From: Halieaceae bacterium
Lineage (GTDB): Bacteria; Pseudomonadota; Gammaproteobacteria; Pseudomonadales; Halieaceae
DNA length: 52,176 nucleotides
Direction of reading: 5' to 3'
NCBI GenBank assembly: GCA_028280635.1
Contig: JANQLM010000120.1
Span: forward strand, 1 to 52,176
Part shown: positions 7,177 to 15,826 of the stretch, one piece after another
Numbering within the stretch: position 1 is the first letter of the stretch
How the letters are laid out: each line of letters opens with the position of its first letter
Notes under the pieces: generated by a model
What the model saw: only the letters and a program-made list of their open reading frames with translations
What the model was told of the DNA's origin: nothing
Databases searched by the model: none
Position numbers and translations under genes: made by a program

Positions 7177-9291
7177 TCAGGGCTGGGGGTTGGGCGCCGT
7201 GTATTCCCCGGGGGTGCCGTCGTAGCCGTCACCGAAGCAGGCGGTCTCACCACAGACATTGACCACTTCTCCGGTGCGCCAGAAGGCGGCTTTCTGGTCG
7301 CGGGCGGCGCGCTGGCCAAAAGTCATGCTGTGGGTGTTGTAGCCGGCCGGTTCGAAGTTGTTGACGATGGCCTGCAGGGGTGTGCCGTCGTGGTCGGCGA
7401 TCGGGAAGGGTCCGGAATCCCGCAGTATCAGGCCGCTGCCGGCCCAGGGGTAGGCGGGAATGCCTTCGATGCCCAGGTAGGGCTCCACGGCGACATGTCG
7501 GCCCTCCACCACGCTGGGCAGGTGGCGCGGCACGTCCATGCTGCGGGCGAGTATCTCACCGGCGGTCTCCGATACGGTCTTGTCGCCTATCGCCAGGTGT
7601 ATCAGTACCCGGGAGGTACTGGACCACGGCAGCGGGTCGCGGGTGACGTGATTCACGTAGCCGTTGTTTTCACCGCGGTCGTAGAGCATCTGGATGACAG
7701 ACCACACCAGCGGCTTGTCCAGCGGGTCGGGATAGGCCGGGTCGAAGGCAAGGGCGAAGGCGCCCCAGGCATTGGAGCGGCGCGCCAACAGGCTGAAGCG
7801 CATGCCAGCCACATTGAGTGCCGAGCGCTCGAAGTTGGGATTGATGGCACTCAGTGCCGCGCCCAGCACCCCACCCTGGGAGACGCCTTCATAGTGCACG
7901 GCGCCGGGCTGGAACAGGCTGCGGCCCCCGTCGCGGAAGGCGTCGAGGGCGGCAAAGCCCTCAGTGTGACGCATGGCCTCAGACAGCAGGGTGATATTGA
8001 GGAAGCCCTGCTGGATACGGTCCGCCTGCTGCGGGAAGTTGTTGATATTGCTGAGGCTGGCAAAAGCCACGCCCAGGTCGGAGTCTGACATGCCCCAGGA
8101 ATCCATGCCGCAGAACATGATGTTCTGTTCCTCGGCGACGGGGACAAAATCGTCGACGCTCTCGCGGCTTCCATACAGGCCGTGGCCGATCACCACGGCG
8201 ATGGTGTCGCTGGAATCGGACAGTGCCTGGCGCGGGATCACGCAGGTGAAGTCCACCTCGACGCTGCCGCTACCGGCGAAACGCACGGGCAGCGCATCCG
8301 GGTCGGTGCTGTCGTAGCCGAAGCGCGAGCCCGGCTGTCCGTCGGCAGCGTCCAGGAAATTGGGCACCGACAGGGTGCCGGCAATGCGCCGGCCCAGGTC
8401 GGCGTTTTCGGACTCGTCCGGGGACTCGACGCTGACAACGGTGGTCACCGGTGCCGCGCCGCCCAGGTCGGCAAAGGCGCGGTCACGGATGTGCAGCATG
8501 CGCCCGGTGATGTTGTCGGTCGATGCGACCGTGAAATCCCAGGCCAGGAACAGCGACTCACGCTGGATGCCGTTGGCACCCAGAGTAGAGAAGATTTCCT
8601 CGAAACCGGCGCGGCGCTCCTCGAAGGCGGCGATATCGGAGGGAATGCCCTCCCTGAACACGGTAAAGGCCTCGCTGGATGGGATTGGGCTGCCATCCTC
8701 TGCCACCAGGTTCTGCAGGGCGACGATGTAGCGCTCGCCGTCTTCCAGGTTCCTGGCCACGCGAATCATCAGTGCCCGCGGTTCGCCCTCCGCGGGGCGG
8801 CTGTCCAGCTCGGCCCAGATCAACTGGCGCTCACCGGTGGCGGCGTGAATCAACTGGATGGGTGCGTCCGCCGCCAGCGAACGGCCCATATCGGTAAAGC
8901 TGGCGGCGCCGGTCTGTGCCAGGTCGATGCCCGGGACCTCCAGCAGGATCAGCGGACCCGGCGAGAAGCCATCGTTGCGGTTGTACTCGGTGGGGTCGAA
9001 AGCAACACCATCGCTGGTCCCTGGAATCGCGGTCGGGTTGAGGTTGACCCGGCGCCCGGTGCCGGAGCTGGTGTCCTCCACCGTGTAGAAATTGCTGGGA
9101 AAGGGGAAAGCACACTTGCCGGGTTGGAGGATATCGCAAACATCTGCCTGGCTGACGTCCACGCTACTGGGGTCAACGCTGAATTCCGGGGCGGGTTGGA
9201 AAGTGTTGTTGCTGTCGGAGCAAGCAGCGACAAGGGTGCCTGCAAAGGCGAAGGCGAGGCCTCGCACGGCGTTTCGTTTTGCTTCAATCAT
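7177..9291 (-). CDS. Large lipoprotein with an alpha/beta-hydrolase-like domain
   Basis: 704 residues. The signal ends in lipobox LVAAC; the mature protein begins CSDSNNTFQP, closely like the glycerophosphodiesterase lipoprotein ending at 2606. An N-terminal beta-rich half (residues about 40-260) contains a segment FPFPSNFYTV typical of bacterial lipase-like N-domains. The C-terminal half has IGHGLYGSRE (oxyanion-type HG) and GVSQGGVLGAAL, a GxSxG nucleophile elbow, so a serine hydrolase is plausible. I cannot assign the acid and His of the triad with certainty. Probable surface-anchored esterase or lipase; substrate unknown. Monocistronic: an E2-operon terminator lies upstream at 9366-9397. 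Confidence 0.8.
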   Translation of the reverse strand: MIEAKRNAVRGLAFAFAGTLVAACSDSNNTFQPAPEFSVDPSSVDVSQADVCDILQPGKCAFPFPSNFYTVEDTSSGTGRRVNLNPTAIPGTSDGVAFDPTEYNRNDGFSPGPLILLEVPGIDLAQTGAASFTDMGRSLAADAPIQLIHAATGERQLIWAELDSRPAEGEPRALMIRVARNLEDGERYIVALQNLVAEDGSPIPSSEAFTVFREGIPSDIAAFEERRAGFEEIFSTLGANGIQRESLFLAWDFTVASTDNITGRMLHIRDRAFADLGGAAPVTTVVSVESPDESENADLGRRIAGTLSVPNFLDAADGQPGSRFGYDSTDPDALPVRFAGSGSVEVDFTCVIPRQALSDSSDTIAVVIGHGLYGSRESVDDFVPVAEEQNIMFCGMDSWGMSDSDLGVAFASLSNINNFPQQADRIQQGFLNITLLSEAMRHTEGFAALDAFRDGGRSLFQPGAVHYEGVSQGGVLGAALSAINPNFERSALNVAGMRFSLLARRSNAWGAFALAFDPAYPDPLDKPLVWSVIQMLYDRGENNGYVNHVTRDPLPWSSTSRVLIHLAIGDKTVSETAGEILARSMDVPRHLPSVVEGRHVAVEPYLGIEGIPAYPWAGSGLILRDSGPFPIADHDGTPLQAIVNNFEPAGYNTHSMTFGQRAARDQKAAFWRTGEVVNVCGETACFGDGYDGTPGEYTAPNPQP

Positions 9292-9365
9292 GGTCGATGT
9301 TGCCAGTTATTGTTGTGATTTGCCGCGAAGGTGGCGGTCTGGCAGTGTAACCCGCGCAAAAAAAG

Positions 9366-9397
9366 CAGGCCAACCCGCATACCGCGAAGTTGGCCTG
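9366..9397 (-). terminator. Terminator of the Rieske/2-oxoacid dehydrogenase operon
   Basis: CAGGCCAAC and GTTGGCCTG form a perfect 9-bp stem around a 14-nt loop. On the minus strand it runs into GCTTTTTTTGC, a good T-run. It is 43 bp beyond the E2 stop and so closes the seven-gene operon. Confidence 0.85.
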
Positions 9398-9439
9398 TGT
9401 GTCACGGTTTTGTTCGGGCGGATCACCCCGCCCAGGTGT

Positions 9440-10606
9440 TCAAACCAGTGCGGCGATCTCCTCGCCCAGCACCTGCAGGAAGGTTGCCCCCACGGCGCCG
9501 TCTATCACCCGGTGGTCGCAGGACAAGGTGGCGCTGATCACGGTGGCAATCGCCTGCTCACCGTCTTTTACCACCACCTTCTGCTCACCCTTGCCCAGGG
9601 CCAGGATGGCGCCCATGGGCGGGTTGACGATGGCGGTAAAGTTGCTGACCCCCAGCATGCCCAGGTTGGACACGGTGAAGGAACCGCCGGTGATGTCTTC
9701 CTTTTCCAGCTTGCCGCTCTTGGTCTTCTCGGCCAGGGCGCTGGTGGCGGAGGCCACGTCCGCCGGGCTCATGGCGTCCACGCCACGCACCGTCGCCGGG
9801 TACAGGCCGTCGTCGGTCGCGATGGCCACCGAGACATTGGCGCGCCTGAACTGGTGGATATCGTCGCCCACCAGGTTGACGTTGACCCGCGGTTCCTTCA
9901 TCAGGGCCTGGCCTACGCACCACACGATGAGGTCGTTGACGGAGACCTTCACATCGCCGCTTTCGTTCAGTTTGGCGCGGTGGGCCAGCAGGCCGTCGAT
10001 CTCGTACTCCACCGTCAGGTAGAAATGCGGGATAGTCTGCTTGGCCTCGGTCAGGCGCTTGGCAATGGTCTTGCGGGTAGCGGTGAGTGGGATGATCTCT
10101 ACATCCTCGTCGGCACCGCCATCGCCACCGGCGGCGGCGCGCACATCGTCCTCGGTGATACGTCCGCGACGCCCGGTGCCCTCCACCGTGTTCAGGTCCA
10201 CGCCCAGTTCATCGGCCAGGCGGCGGACTGAAGGCGAGGAGCGGGTGTAGGCGTCGTTGCCGCCCGCGGCGGGTGCGGGCGCCGGGGCCGGCGCCGGTTC
10301 CTCGGCGGCCTCTTCGCCGGCGTAGCTGGCGACAAAGGCGTCGATTTCCTCGTCGCTGACATCGTCCGGGGCAATAATGCCCAGCAGGGCACCCACCGGG
10401 TGGGCGTCACCTTCCTCGGCAATCACCTTGCGGAGGATGCCGTCTACCGGAGAGTCCCAGACGTTGACGATTTTGTCGGATTCCATCTCGAACACCTCGT
10501 CGCCCTTGGCGATGGCATCGCCCTCGGACTTGTTCCAGGTGTTGATGGTGCCCTCCACCATCTCGATGCCCCACTTGGGCACGGCGATCGGGTAGATCTT
10601 GCTCAT
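9440..10606 (-). CDS. Dihydrolipoamide acyltransferase (E2) of a 2-oxoacid/acetoin-type dehydrogenase complex
   Basis: 388 residues. Domain order: one lipoyl domain (about 1-80, lipoyl Lys45 in MESDKIV), an Ala/Pro-rich linker, a peripheral-subunit binding domain (SPSVRRLADELGVDL, about 125-160), and the catalytic core ending with SCDHRVIDGA (His365, Asp369). E2 transfers the acyl group made by E1 to CoA. It starts one base after the E1-beta stop and is the last gene of the operon. No E3 (lipoamide dehydrogenase) gene is present, so E3 must be shared. The acyl substrate is not set by sequence; pyruvate, acetoin or a branched 2-oxoacid are all possible. Confidence 0.93.
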   Translation of the reverse strand: MSKIYPIAVPKWGIEMVEGTINTWNKSEGDAIAKGDEVFEMESDKIVNVWDSPVDGILRKVIAEEGDAHPVGALLGIIAPDDVSDEEIDAFVASYAGEEAAEEPAPAPAPAPAAGGNDAYTRSSPSVRRLADELGVDLNTVEGTGRRGRITEDDVRAAAGGDGGADEDVEIIPLTATRKTIAKRLTEAKQTIPHFYLTVEYEIDGLLAHRAKLNESGDVKVSVNDLIVWCVGQALMKEPRVNVNLVGDDIHQFRRANVSVAIATDDGLYPATVRGVDAMSPADVASATSALAEKTKSGKLEKEDITGGSFTVSNLGMLGVSNFTAIVNPPMGAILALGKGEQKVVVKDGEQAIATVISATLSCDHRVIDGAVGATFLQVLGEEIAALV

Positions 10607-10607
10607 A

Positions 10608-11609
10608 TCAGGCCAGGGTCTCCTTGATAGCCGCGGTAATCTTGGCGGCGTCGGGCAGGTAGGCCGCTTCCAGCTCCGGCGAGAACGGCGTCGGGCTGTG
10701 CGGGGCGCACACCTGCTTGACCGGGCCCTTGAGGCTCTTGAAGGCCTTGTCCGCGGCCAGTGCCGCCACGTCGGCGGTAAGGCCGCAACGGGGCGGCGCT
10801 TCGTCTACCACGACCAGGCGGCCGGTGGCCTCTACGGATTCCAGTATGGCGCCGGTGTCCAGCGGCGAGCTGGTACGCGGGTCAATGAGGTCACAACTGA
10901 TACCTTCATCCGCCAGGGCATCGATGACAGCGGCGGCTTTCGGGACCATCTGGCCAAAAGCCACCACGGTCACATCGTCGCCTTCCCGGACAAAATTGGC
11001 CTCGCCGAAGGGGATGGTATACATCTCGTCCGGCACCTCGGCGGTCTCCTGGTAGAGCACCTTGGGCTCGAAGAACAGCACCGGATCGTCGTCCTGGATG
11101 GCGGTCAGCATCAGGCCCTTGGCATCGTAGGCATTGGACGGGATCACCACCTTCAGGCCCGGGAATGAGGTCATTACCTGGTACATGGCCTGGCTGTGCT
11201 GGCCGGCGGCGCTGAAGCCGCCGCCGGAGGCGAAACGAATCACCGCCGGGCACTTGGACTTGCCGCCGAACATGTAGCGGAACTTGCCCATCTGGTTGAC
11301 GATCTGGTCCATGCACACGCCGATGAAGTCGGCGAACATGATTTCGGCCACCGGGCGCATGCCCACCAGGGCGGCACCGGCCGCGGCGCCGACAATGGCG
11401 GATTCGGAGATCGGGGTATCGATACAGCGGTCCGGCCACTTTTTGTAGATGCCGCCGGTCACACCGAAGACACCGCCGACACTGCCGGGGTCTCCGTCGG
11501 AGCCCATACCGCCGGCCACGTCTTCACCGATTACAAAGACCGAGTCGTCCTCGGCCATGGCCTGGTGCAGGGCTTCATTGATCGCATCGCGCATGGTTTT
11601 CTCTGGCAT
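10608..11609 (-). CDS. E1 beta subunit of thiamine-diphosphate-dependent 2-oxoacid/acetoin-type dehydrogenase
   Basis: 333 residues with the transketolase-like pyrimidine-binding domain (MRDAINEALHQAM at the start; GEDVAGGMGSDGDPG; DTPISESAIVGAAAGAALVGMRPV) and the C-terminal transketolase domain (VVAFGQMVPKAAAVIDAL; VVVDEAPPRCGLTADVAAL). With E1 alpha it decarboxylates or cleaves the substrate using thiamine diphosphate and reductively acylates the E2 lipoyl group. It follows E1 alpha by 16 bp and precedes E2 by 1 bp. Resembles both AcoB and PdhB-type subunits; I do not choose between them. Confidence 0.93.
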   Translation of the reverse strand: MPEKTMRDAINEALHQAMAEDDSVFVIGEDVAGGMGSDGDPGSVGGVFGVTGGIYKKWPDRCIDTPISESAIVGAAAGAALVGMRPVAEIMFADFIGVCMDQIVNQMGKFRYMFGGKSKCPAVIRFASGGGFSAAGQHSQAMYQVMTSFPGLKVVIPSNAYDAKGLMLTAIQDDDPVLFFEPKVLYQETAEVPDEMYTIPFGEANFVREGDDVTVVAFGQMVPKAAAVIDALADEGISCDLIDPRTSSPLDTGAILESVEATGRLVVVDEAPPRCGLTADVAALAADKAFKSLKGPVKQVCAPHSPTPFSPELEAAYLPDAAKITAAIKETLA

Positions 11610-11625
11610 GATCGTGTCCTCCTGC

Positions 11626-12597
11626 TCAGGCGTAGTTGATATAAACGTCTTGGGTGACTTCTTCAGGCGTGGGCCGCGGCGCGGCCTTGGCGTCTTCCAC
11701 GGCCTGGTCGATCAGCGCCATCACTTCGGCGTCGATCGCGTCCAGCTCTTCCTCAGACAGCTCACCGGTCTCGGCCATCGTGGCGCGGAACTTCTTCAGG
11801 CAGTCGTACTTGTCGCGCAGCTCGTCCAGCTCGCCTTCACCCCGGTAGGTCTGCGGGTCACCGACGAAGTGGCCGTGGTAGCGGCCCTGCTCGGCGAAAA
11901 CCCCGGCGGGACCGTTGCCGGCGCGGGCGTGCTCGATAGCCTTGCCGGCCGCCTCGTACACCGCGAAGAAATCGGAGCCGTCAGCCACGAATACCGGGAA
12001 GCCGAAGGCCTCGGTGCGGGCCTTGAGGTCGTCACAGCCCACCGCGTAGTTGATGCTGGTGTGCTCGGAGTAGTAGTTGTTCTCGATCACAAACACCGCG
12101 GGCACGTTCAGCACCACGGCCATGTTCATGGCCTCGAAGCAGGTGCCCTGGTTGACGGAGCCGTCTCCGGAGAAGGACACGGCCACGTTGCCGTTCTTGC
12201 GAATCTTGGCGGCCAGCGCCGAGCCCACGGAAATGGGCGGACCACCGGCGACAATGCCGTTGGCGCCGAGAATACCCTTGTCGACGTCCGCCACGTGCAT
12301 GGAGCCGCCCTTGCCCTTGCAGAGACCGGCGGAGGAGCCGAACAGCTCCTTCATCATGCCGATCACGTCCGCGCCCTTGGCGATGCAGTGGCCGTGGCCG
12401 CGGTGAGTGGAGATGATGGTGTCGGCGTCGCTGAGGTGCTCACACACGCCCACCGCATTGGCCTCCTGGCCGGTGTAGAGGTGGGTGAAGCCGGCGATCT
12501 GGCCGTTCATGATCTCGGCGTGGGTGCGCTCTTCGAACTCGCGGATGGTCTTCATCATCCGGTAGGCCTTGATCAGCTTTTCCTTCGGGATGGCCAC
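11626..12597 (-). CDS. E1 alpha subunit of thiamine-diphosphate-dependent 2-oxoacid/acetoin-type dehydrogenase
   Basis: 323 residues, the compact AcoA/PdhA-like form. The thiamine-diphosphate motif is visible as GDG at 144-146 and NN at 173-174 with the usual spacing. Other family marks are THLYTGQEANAVGV and STHRGHGHCIAKG. It supplies cofactor binding and catalysis with the beta subunit encoded next. It lies 39 bp after the Rieske gene in an operon with an acyl-CoA dehydrogenase and SDR, which suggests the complex acts on a pathway intermediate (a 2-oxoacid, acyloin or diketone) and not on housekeeping pyruvate. That substrate inference is untested. Confidence 0.93.
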   Translation of the reverse strand: MAIPKEKLIKAYRMMKTIREFEERTHAEIMNGQIAGFTHLYTGQEANAVGVCEHLSDADTIISTHRGHGHCIAKGADVIGMMKELFGSSAGLCKGKGGSMHVADVDKGILGANGIVAGGPPISVGSALAAKIRKNGNVAVSFSGDGSVNQGTCFEAMNMAVVLNVPAVFVIENNYYSEHTSINYAVGCDDLKARTEAFGFPVFVADGSDFFAVYEAAGKAIEHARAGNGPAGVFAEQGRYHGHFVGDPQTYRGEGELDELRDKYDCLKKFRATMAETGELSEEELDAIDAEVMALIDQAVEDAKAAPRPTPEEVTQDVYINYA

Positions 12598-12636
12598 GAT
12601 AGCTCTCCTGTCTTTAGATGGTGTTCTGTAAGGTGT

Positions 12637-13812
12637 CTATTTGTTCTGCAGGCGAATGATGTCAGCGGGGGACAGCAGCTCGCGAATCTGGCGATGCATG
12701 TTCTGGACACCCGGCTCATTACGCCCCACCAGCACCGAGCGTTCGATGCCGGCATTGAGGGTGCGCTGAATCTTCTCGACCAGGCTGTAATCCTCGGTCA
12801 CCGCCACGTCATTGATCATCTGGAAGAAGGCTTCCTTCTCTGCCCGGTCTTCCTCATTGGCGGGCGGTTCCGGGAGAAACATGCTGTGGTAGACCACCGA
12901 CTTGCCCTGGTTGACGGGATAGACCCGCCAGGTCTGGAAGTGGTCGGCCACTACAAAAATGACCGTGTTGGGGAAGATGTAGTTGACGAAGCTGATGTAC
13001 TCCCGCGCCTGCCAGTCGGCTTCGTCCTGCTCCCTGAGTTCGTTAATCGCCAGGCTCGGCGAGCTCATGGAGTGGTTGCGGCCGAACTGCTCGTAGTGGC
13101 AGATGTTGTTGTAGGACATCTGCGCGATGGTTTCCGGGTGCAGGCTGTCGAAGTGATAGAACTCGTGGAAGGTATCCATGTTCAGCTTCCAGCTGATATT
13201 GGTTTCCACACGCTTTACACCCAGCAGGTGGTGGTCATTGAAGCCAAAGCCCTCAATCTGCTGGCCGATGCCACCCAGGGTTTCATTGATATCGAAAGAC
13301 AGCTCCGGGTTGGGCATGACAAAAATCATGCCGTCCTGCTCCTGCACGTCCACGGACTTCAGGCAGCGCGATGCCTTGTCCATGCCGGTAAAACCGTCCT
13401 TGCCGAAGGGGACGCCAACAAGATTCCCGTCCAGATCATAGGCCCATGCGTGGTAGGGGCAGGACAACAGCTTCTGTTTCTTGGCCTGGCCCATGCCCTC
13501 ACCCAGGGGTGCGCCCCGGTGGGAGCAGATGTTCAGGTAGGCACCCAGCGAGCCGTCGTGCTTGCGCAGCACGATCAGCGGGATGCCGGTGTCGTCGAAC
13601 GCATAGAAGTCGCCAGGCTCGGGCAACATGCAGCTTGGGCCGACGAACTGCGGGTAGTTGCGGAACAGCTCCAGGCACTCGCGCTGGAACAGCGCCGGGT
13701 CGGCGTACTCGGCGCCGTCGATTTCCATCACGCTGTCGGTCAGCGTGCAGGTATTGCGCTCGACAAAGTCGAGCAGGATTTTGGCTTCCTGTTTCAGGGC
13801 GTTCGCGCGCAT
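12637..13812 (-). CDS. Rieske non-haem iron oxygenase, alpha subunit
   Basis: 391 residues from the ATG at 13812, which has GGGAG 7 bp upstream; a longer open frame to 13935 only reads through the neighbouring gene. The Rieske [2Fe-2S] ligands are Cys96, His98, Cys118 and His121 (CSHRG and CPYHAW). The catalytic iron site shows HEFYHFDSLH, giving Glu217, His220 and His225. These oxygenases hydroxylate, dihydroxylate or demethylate aromatic, terpenoid, steroid or quaternary amine substrates, with electrons from a reductase or ferredoxin. No beta subunit, ferredoxin or reductase gene is nearby. It is fourth in the operon, 13 bp after the acyl-CoA dehydrogenase gene. Confidence 0.94.
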   Translation of the reverse strand: MRANALKQEAKILLDFVERNTCTLTDSVMEIDGAEYADPALFQRECLELFRNYPQFVGPSCMLPEPGDFYAFDDTGIPLIVLRKHDGSLGAYLNICSHRGAPLGEGMGQAKKQKLLSCPYHAWAYDLDGNLVGVPFGKDGFTGMDKASRCLKSVDVQEQDGMIFVMPNPELSFDINETLGGIGQQIEGFGFNDHHLLGVKRVETNISWKLNMDTFHEFYHFDSLHPETIAQMSYNNICHYEQFGRNHSMSSPSLAINELREQDEADWQAREYISFVNYIFPNTVIFVVADHFQTWRVYPVNQGKSVVYHSMFLPEPPANEEDRAEKEAFFQMINDVAVTEDYSLVEKIQRTLNAGIERSVLVGRNEPGVQNMHRQIRELLSPADIIRLQNK

Positions 13813-13825
13813 GTTGTCTCCCGGC

Positions 13826-15001
13826 CTAGAGGCCCAGCACCGCCTTGGCGATGATGTTCTTCTGCACTTCCTGGCTGCCTCCAAAAATGGAGGCGGCCCG
13901 GCTGTTGAGATAGGTGGGCACCACGGTAGGTGCATAGTCGGGGCCTTCGCCCTCCTGCTTGAAGGGCAGGGCGTGGTAGCCGATGACGTCGACGGCCAAC
14001 TGGTGTATGCGCTGTTCGATGTTCACGGTGGTCAGCTTCAGCATGGAGCTCTCGGCGCCCGGCATCTTGCCGGCGGCCAGGTCCGTGAGAATGCGCAGCT
14101 CCATCATTTCCAGCGCCTTGAGGTCGATCTCGATGCGGGCAATGGCTTTGGAGTAGTACAGGTCGTCGTTGAATTCCGGGTCGCCGGCCTGGATGTCGGC
14201 GACGATGTGCTTGAGGTGTTCCAGCTCCGCCAGCCGGCGGTAGGCGGAGCTGCCGCCGCCGCGTTCGTGCTCAAGCAGGAATTTGGCGTGCTTCCAGCCG
14301 TCGCCTTCCTCGCCCACCCGGTTCTCCACCGGCACTTTGACGTCCTCGAAGAATACCTGGTTGACCTCGTGGTCCAGGCCCATGGTGATGATGGGGTCGA
14401 CAGTCACGCCGGGGGTGGCCATATCGATCAGCAGGAAGCTGATGCCCTTCTGGGGGCGGTCTTCGCTGCTGGTGCGCACCAGGCAGAATATATGGTCGGA
14501 AAACTGGGCGTGGGTTTGCCACAGCTTGGAGCCGTTTACCAGATAGTGGTCGCCCTGCAGCTCGGCCTTGAGTTTCAGGCTGGCGAGGTCGGAGCCGGAG
14601 CCGGGCTCGGAAAAGCCCTGGCACCAGTAGTGCTCGCCGGACAGCATCTTCGGCAGGTATTTCTGCTTCTGCTCCTCGCTGCCGAACTCCATCAGCACCG
14701 GGGCCAATAGCTGCAGTGACAGCGGGTTATAGGCCGGCGTGCCGATACGCGAGCACTCCATGGCCCAGATGTACTTCTGGGTAGCGGTCCAGTTGGTGCC
14801 GCCCCATTCCTCGGGCCAGCCAGGCACCGCCCAACCCTTCTCTACCAGAATCTTCTGCCACTCCATGGCAGGCGGCGCGTCCACGAATACCGTCGCGGTT
14901 TTTTCAGTGGCCTCGCGGATGTGGTCGGGGTAGCTGTCTTCGAGGAAACTGCGGACTTCCTGCTGGAAGGCCTGCTCCTCGACAGAGAATTCAAGCTCCA
15001 T
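13826..15001 (-). CDS. Acyl-CoA dehydrogenase
   Basis: 391 residues, full length. The N-terminal helical domain leads to the beta domain signature GFSEPGSGSDLASL (about residues 130-145), and the C-terminal helices end in SIFGGSQEVQKNIIAKAVLG, the FAD and substrate region typical of the family. It oxidises an acyl-CoA to the 2-enoyl-CoA with FAD. The overall look is of actinobacterial/proteobacterial FadE types active on bulky (terpenoid or steroid side-chain) acyl-CoAs, but that is an impression only. The catalytic Glu could not be placed with confidence. Third in the operon, between the ThuA-like gene and the Rieske gene. Confidence 0.93.
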   Translation of the reverse strand: MELEFSVEEQAFQQEVRSFLEDSYPDHIREATEKTATVFVDAPPAMEWQKILVEKGWAVPGWPEEWGGTNWTATQKYIWAMECSRIGTPAYNPLSLQLLAPVLMEFGSEEQKQKYLPKMLSGEHYWCQGFSEPGSGSDLASLKLKAELQGDHYLVNGSKLWQTHAQFSDHIFCLVRTSSEDRPQKGISFLLIDMATPGVTVDPIITMGLDHEVNQVFFEDVKVPVENRVGEEGDGWKHAKFLLEHERGGGSSAYRRLAELEHLKHIVADIQAGDPEFNDDLYYSKAIARIEIDLKALEMMELRILTDLAAGKMPGAESSMLKLTTVNIEQRIHQLAVDVIGYHALPFKQEGEGPDYAPTVVPTYLNSRAASIFGGSQEVQKNIIAKAVLGL

Positions 15002-15034
15002 GGTTGCTCAGCTCCTCAGTTCCTCGCCGGGCCC

Positions 15035-15811
15035 CTAGAGCTCACCCATGGCCCAGCGGATACCACGGCGCAGCAGTTCGTAGAATTCGTCGTTCTGCCA
15101 GGCGCCGAGCTCGGGTTCGGGATACTCTTCGATCATCGGCTGCATGTCGTACTTGCCGCGGCTGTGGCCCAGGGTCAGGTACAACACCTCACCGTCGCCA
15201 TAGGGGTGCAGATACAGGATCGGGCGCGGCTCATCCTCGTTCCAGTCGGCGTCCATGAACGCCTCGGTGGTGCCGGTCCAGTGAGTCTTCATCAACACCG
15301 TGTTTTCACCGTGCAGGACCGACAGGTACAGCTCGTCATCATTCACCGTGAAGCCGGAGATACCCTTCACCAGCGGGTGCTCAGGTTCGGTCACCTCCAC
15401 GTCGTAAGGAATGATGGGCGGGTGGGAGAGAAACTGGCTGCCCAGCATTTCCATGAAGGGCTCGTTGTCCCGCGGGCTGTTCACCCGGCCGTCCTCCTCG
15501 AAGGCGAGGATGGAGTTGGTGCCGTGCAGGGCAAACCACTTCTTGCCCGCTTTCATGGCATCACACAGGCGCTGGGTCTGCTCGGCGGTCGGGTTTACAT
15601 CAACGGTATAGCTGATGATGAAGTCCGACTCGCAGATGGTGTCGATATCGCTGTAGTCCTCACCGATCCGCGTTTTCAGGCGCGGCTGCTCCGCCAGCAG
15701 CTTCAACAGCTCCAGGCGGGGGTGGTCCATGTTGTGGTATTTGCCGCCTACCACAAGGTAGACGTCGATGCGGTCGCTCTTGCCGACCGCTTCCTCTGTC
15801 GCTTCAGCCAT
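15035..15811 (-). CDS. ThuA-like domain protein (1)
   Basis: 258 residues covering a single ThuA-like domain, a fold related to class I glutamine amidotransferases. Visible marks are GKKWFALHG (about residues 90-98) and YLTLGHSRG near residue 216, matching the family's conserved GHG/LGH elements. ThuA was first linked to trehalose use in rhizobia, but most relatives have no known reaction. Second gene of the catabolic operon, 15 bp after the SDR. A second ThuA-like gene diverges from the same operon at 16805, so two distinct family members may serve one pathway. No signal peptide; cytoplasmic. Confidence 0.88.
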   Translation of the reverse strand: MAEATEEAVGKSDRIDVYLVVGGKYHNMDHPRLELLKLLAEQPRLKTRIGEDYSDIDTICESDFIISYTVDVNPTAEQTQRLCDAMKAGKKWFALHGTNSILAFEEDGRVNSPRDNEPFMEMLGSQFLSHPPIIPYDVEVTEPEHPLVKGISGFTVNDDELYLSVLHGENTVLMKTHWTGTTEAFMDADWNEDEPRPILYLHPYGDGEVLYLTLGHSRGKYDMQPMIEEYPEPELGAWQNDEFYELLRRGIRWAMGEL

Positions 15812-15826
15812 GTCGCAGTGCCGTGC

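Noticed and set aside
11449-13854. 801-codon plus-strand frame
   Set aside because: It is antisense to E1 alpha, E1 beta and Rieske genes with clear motifs; long antisense frames are common in high-GC DNA.
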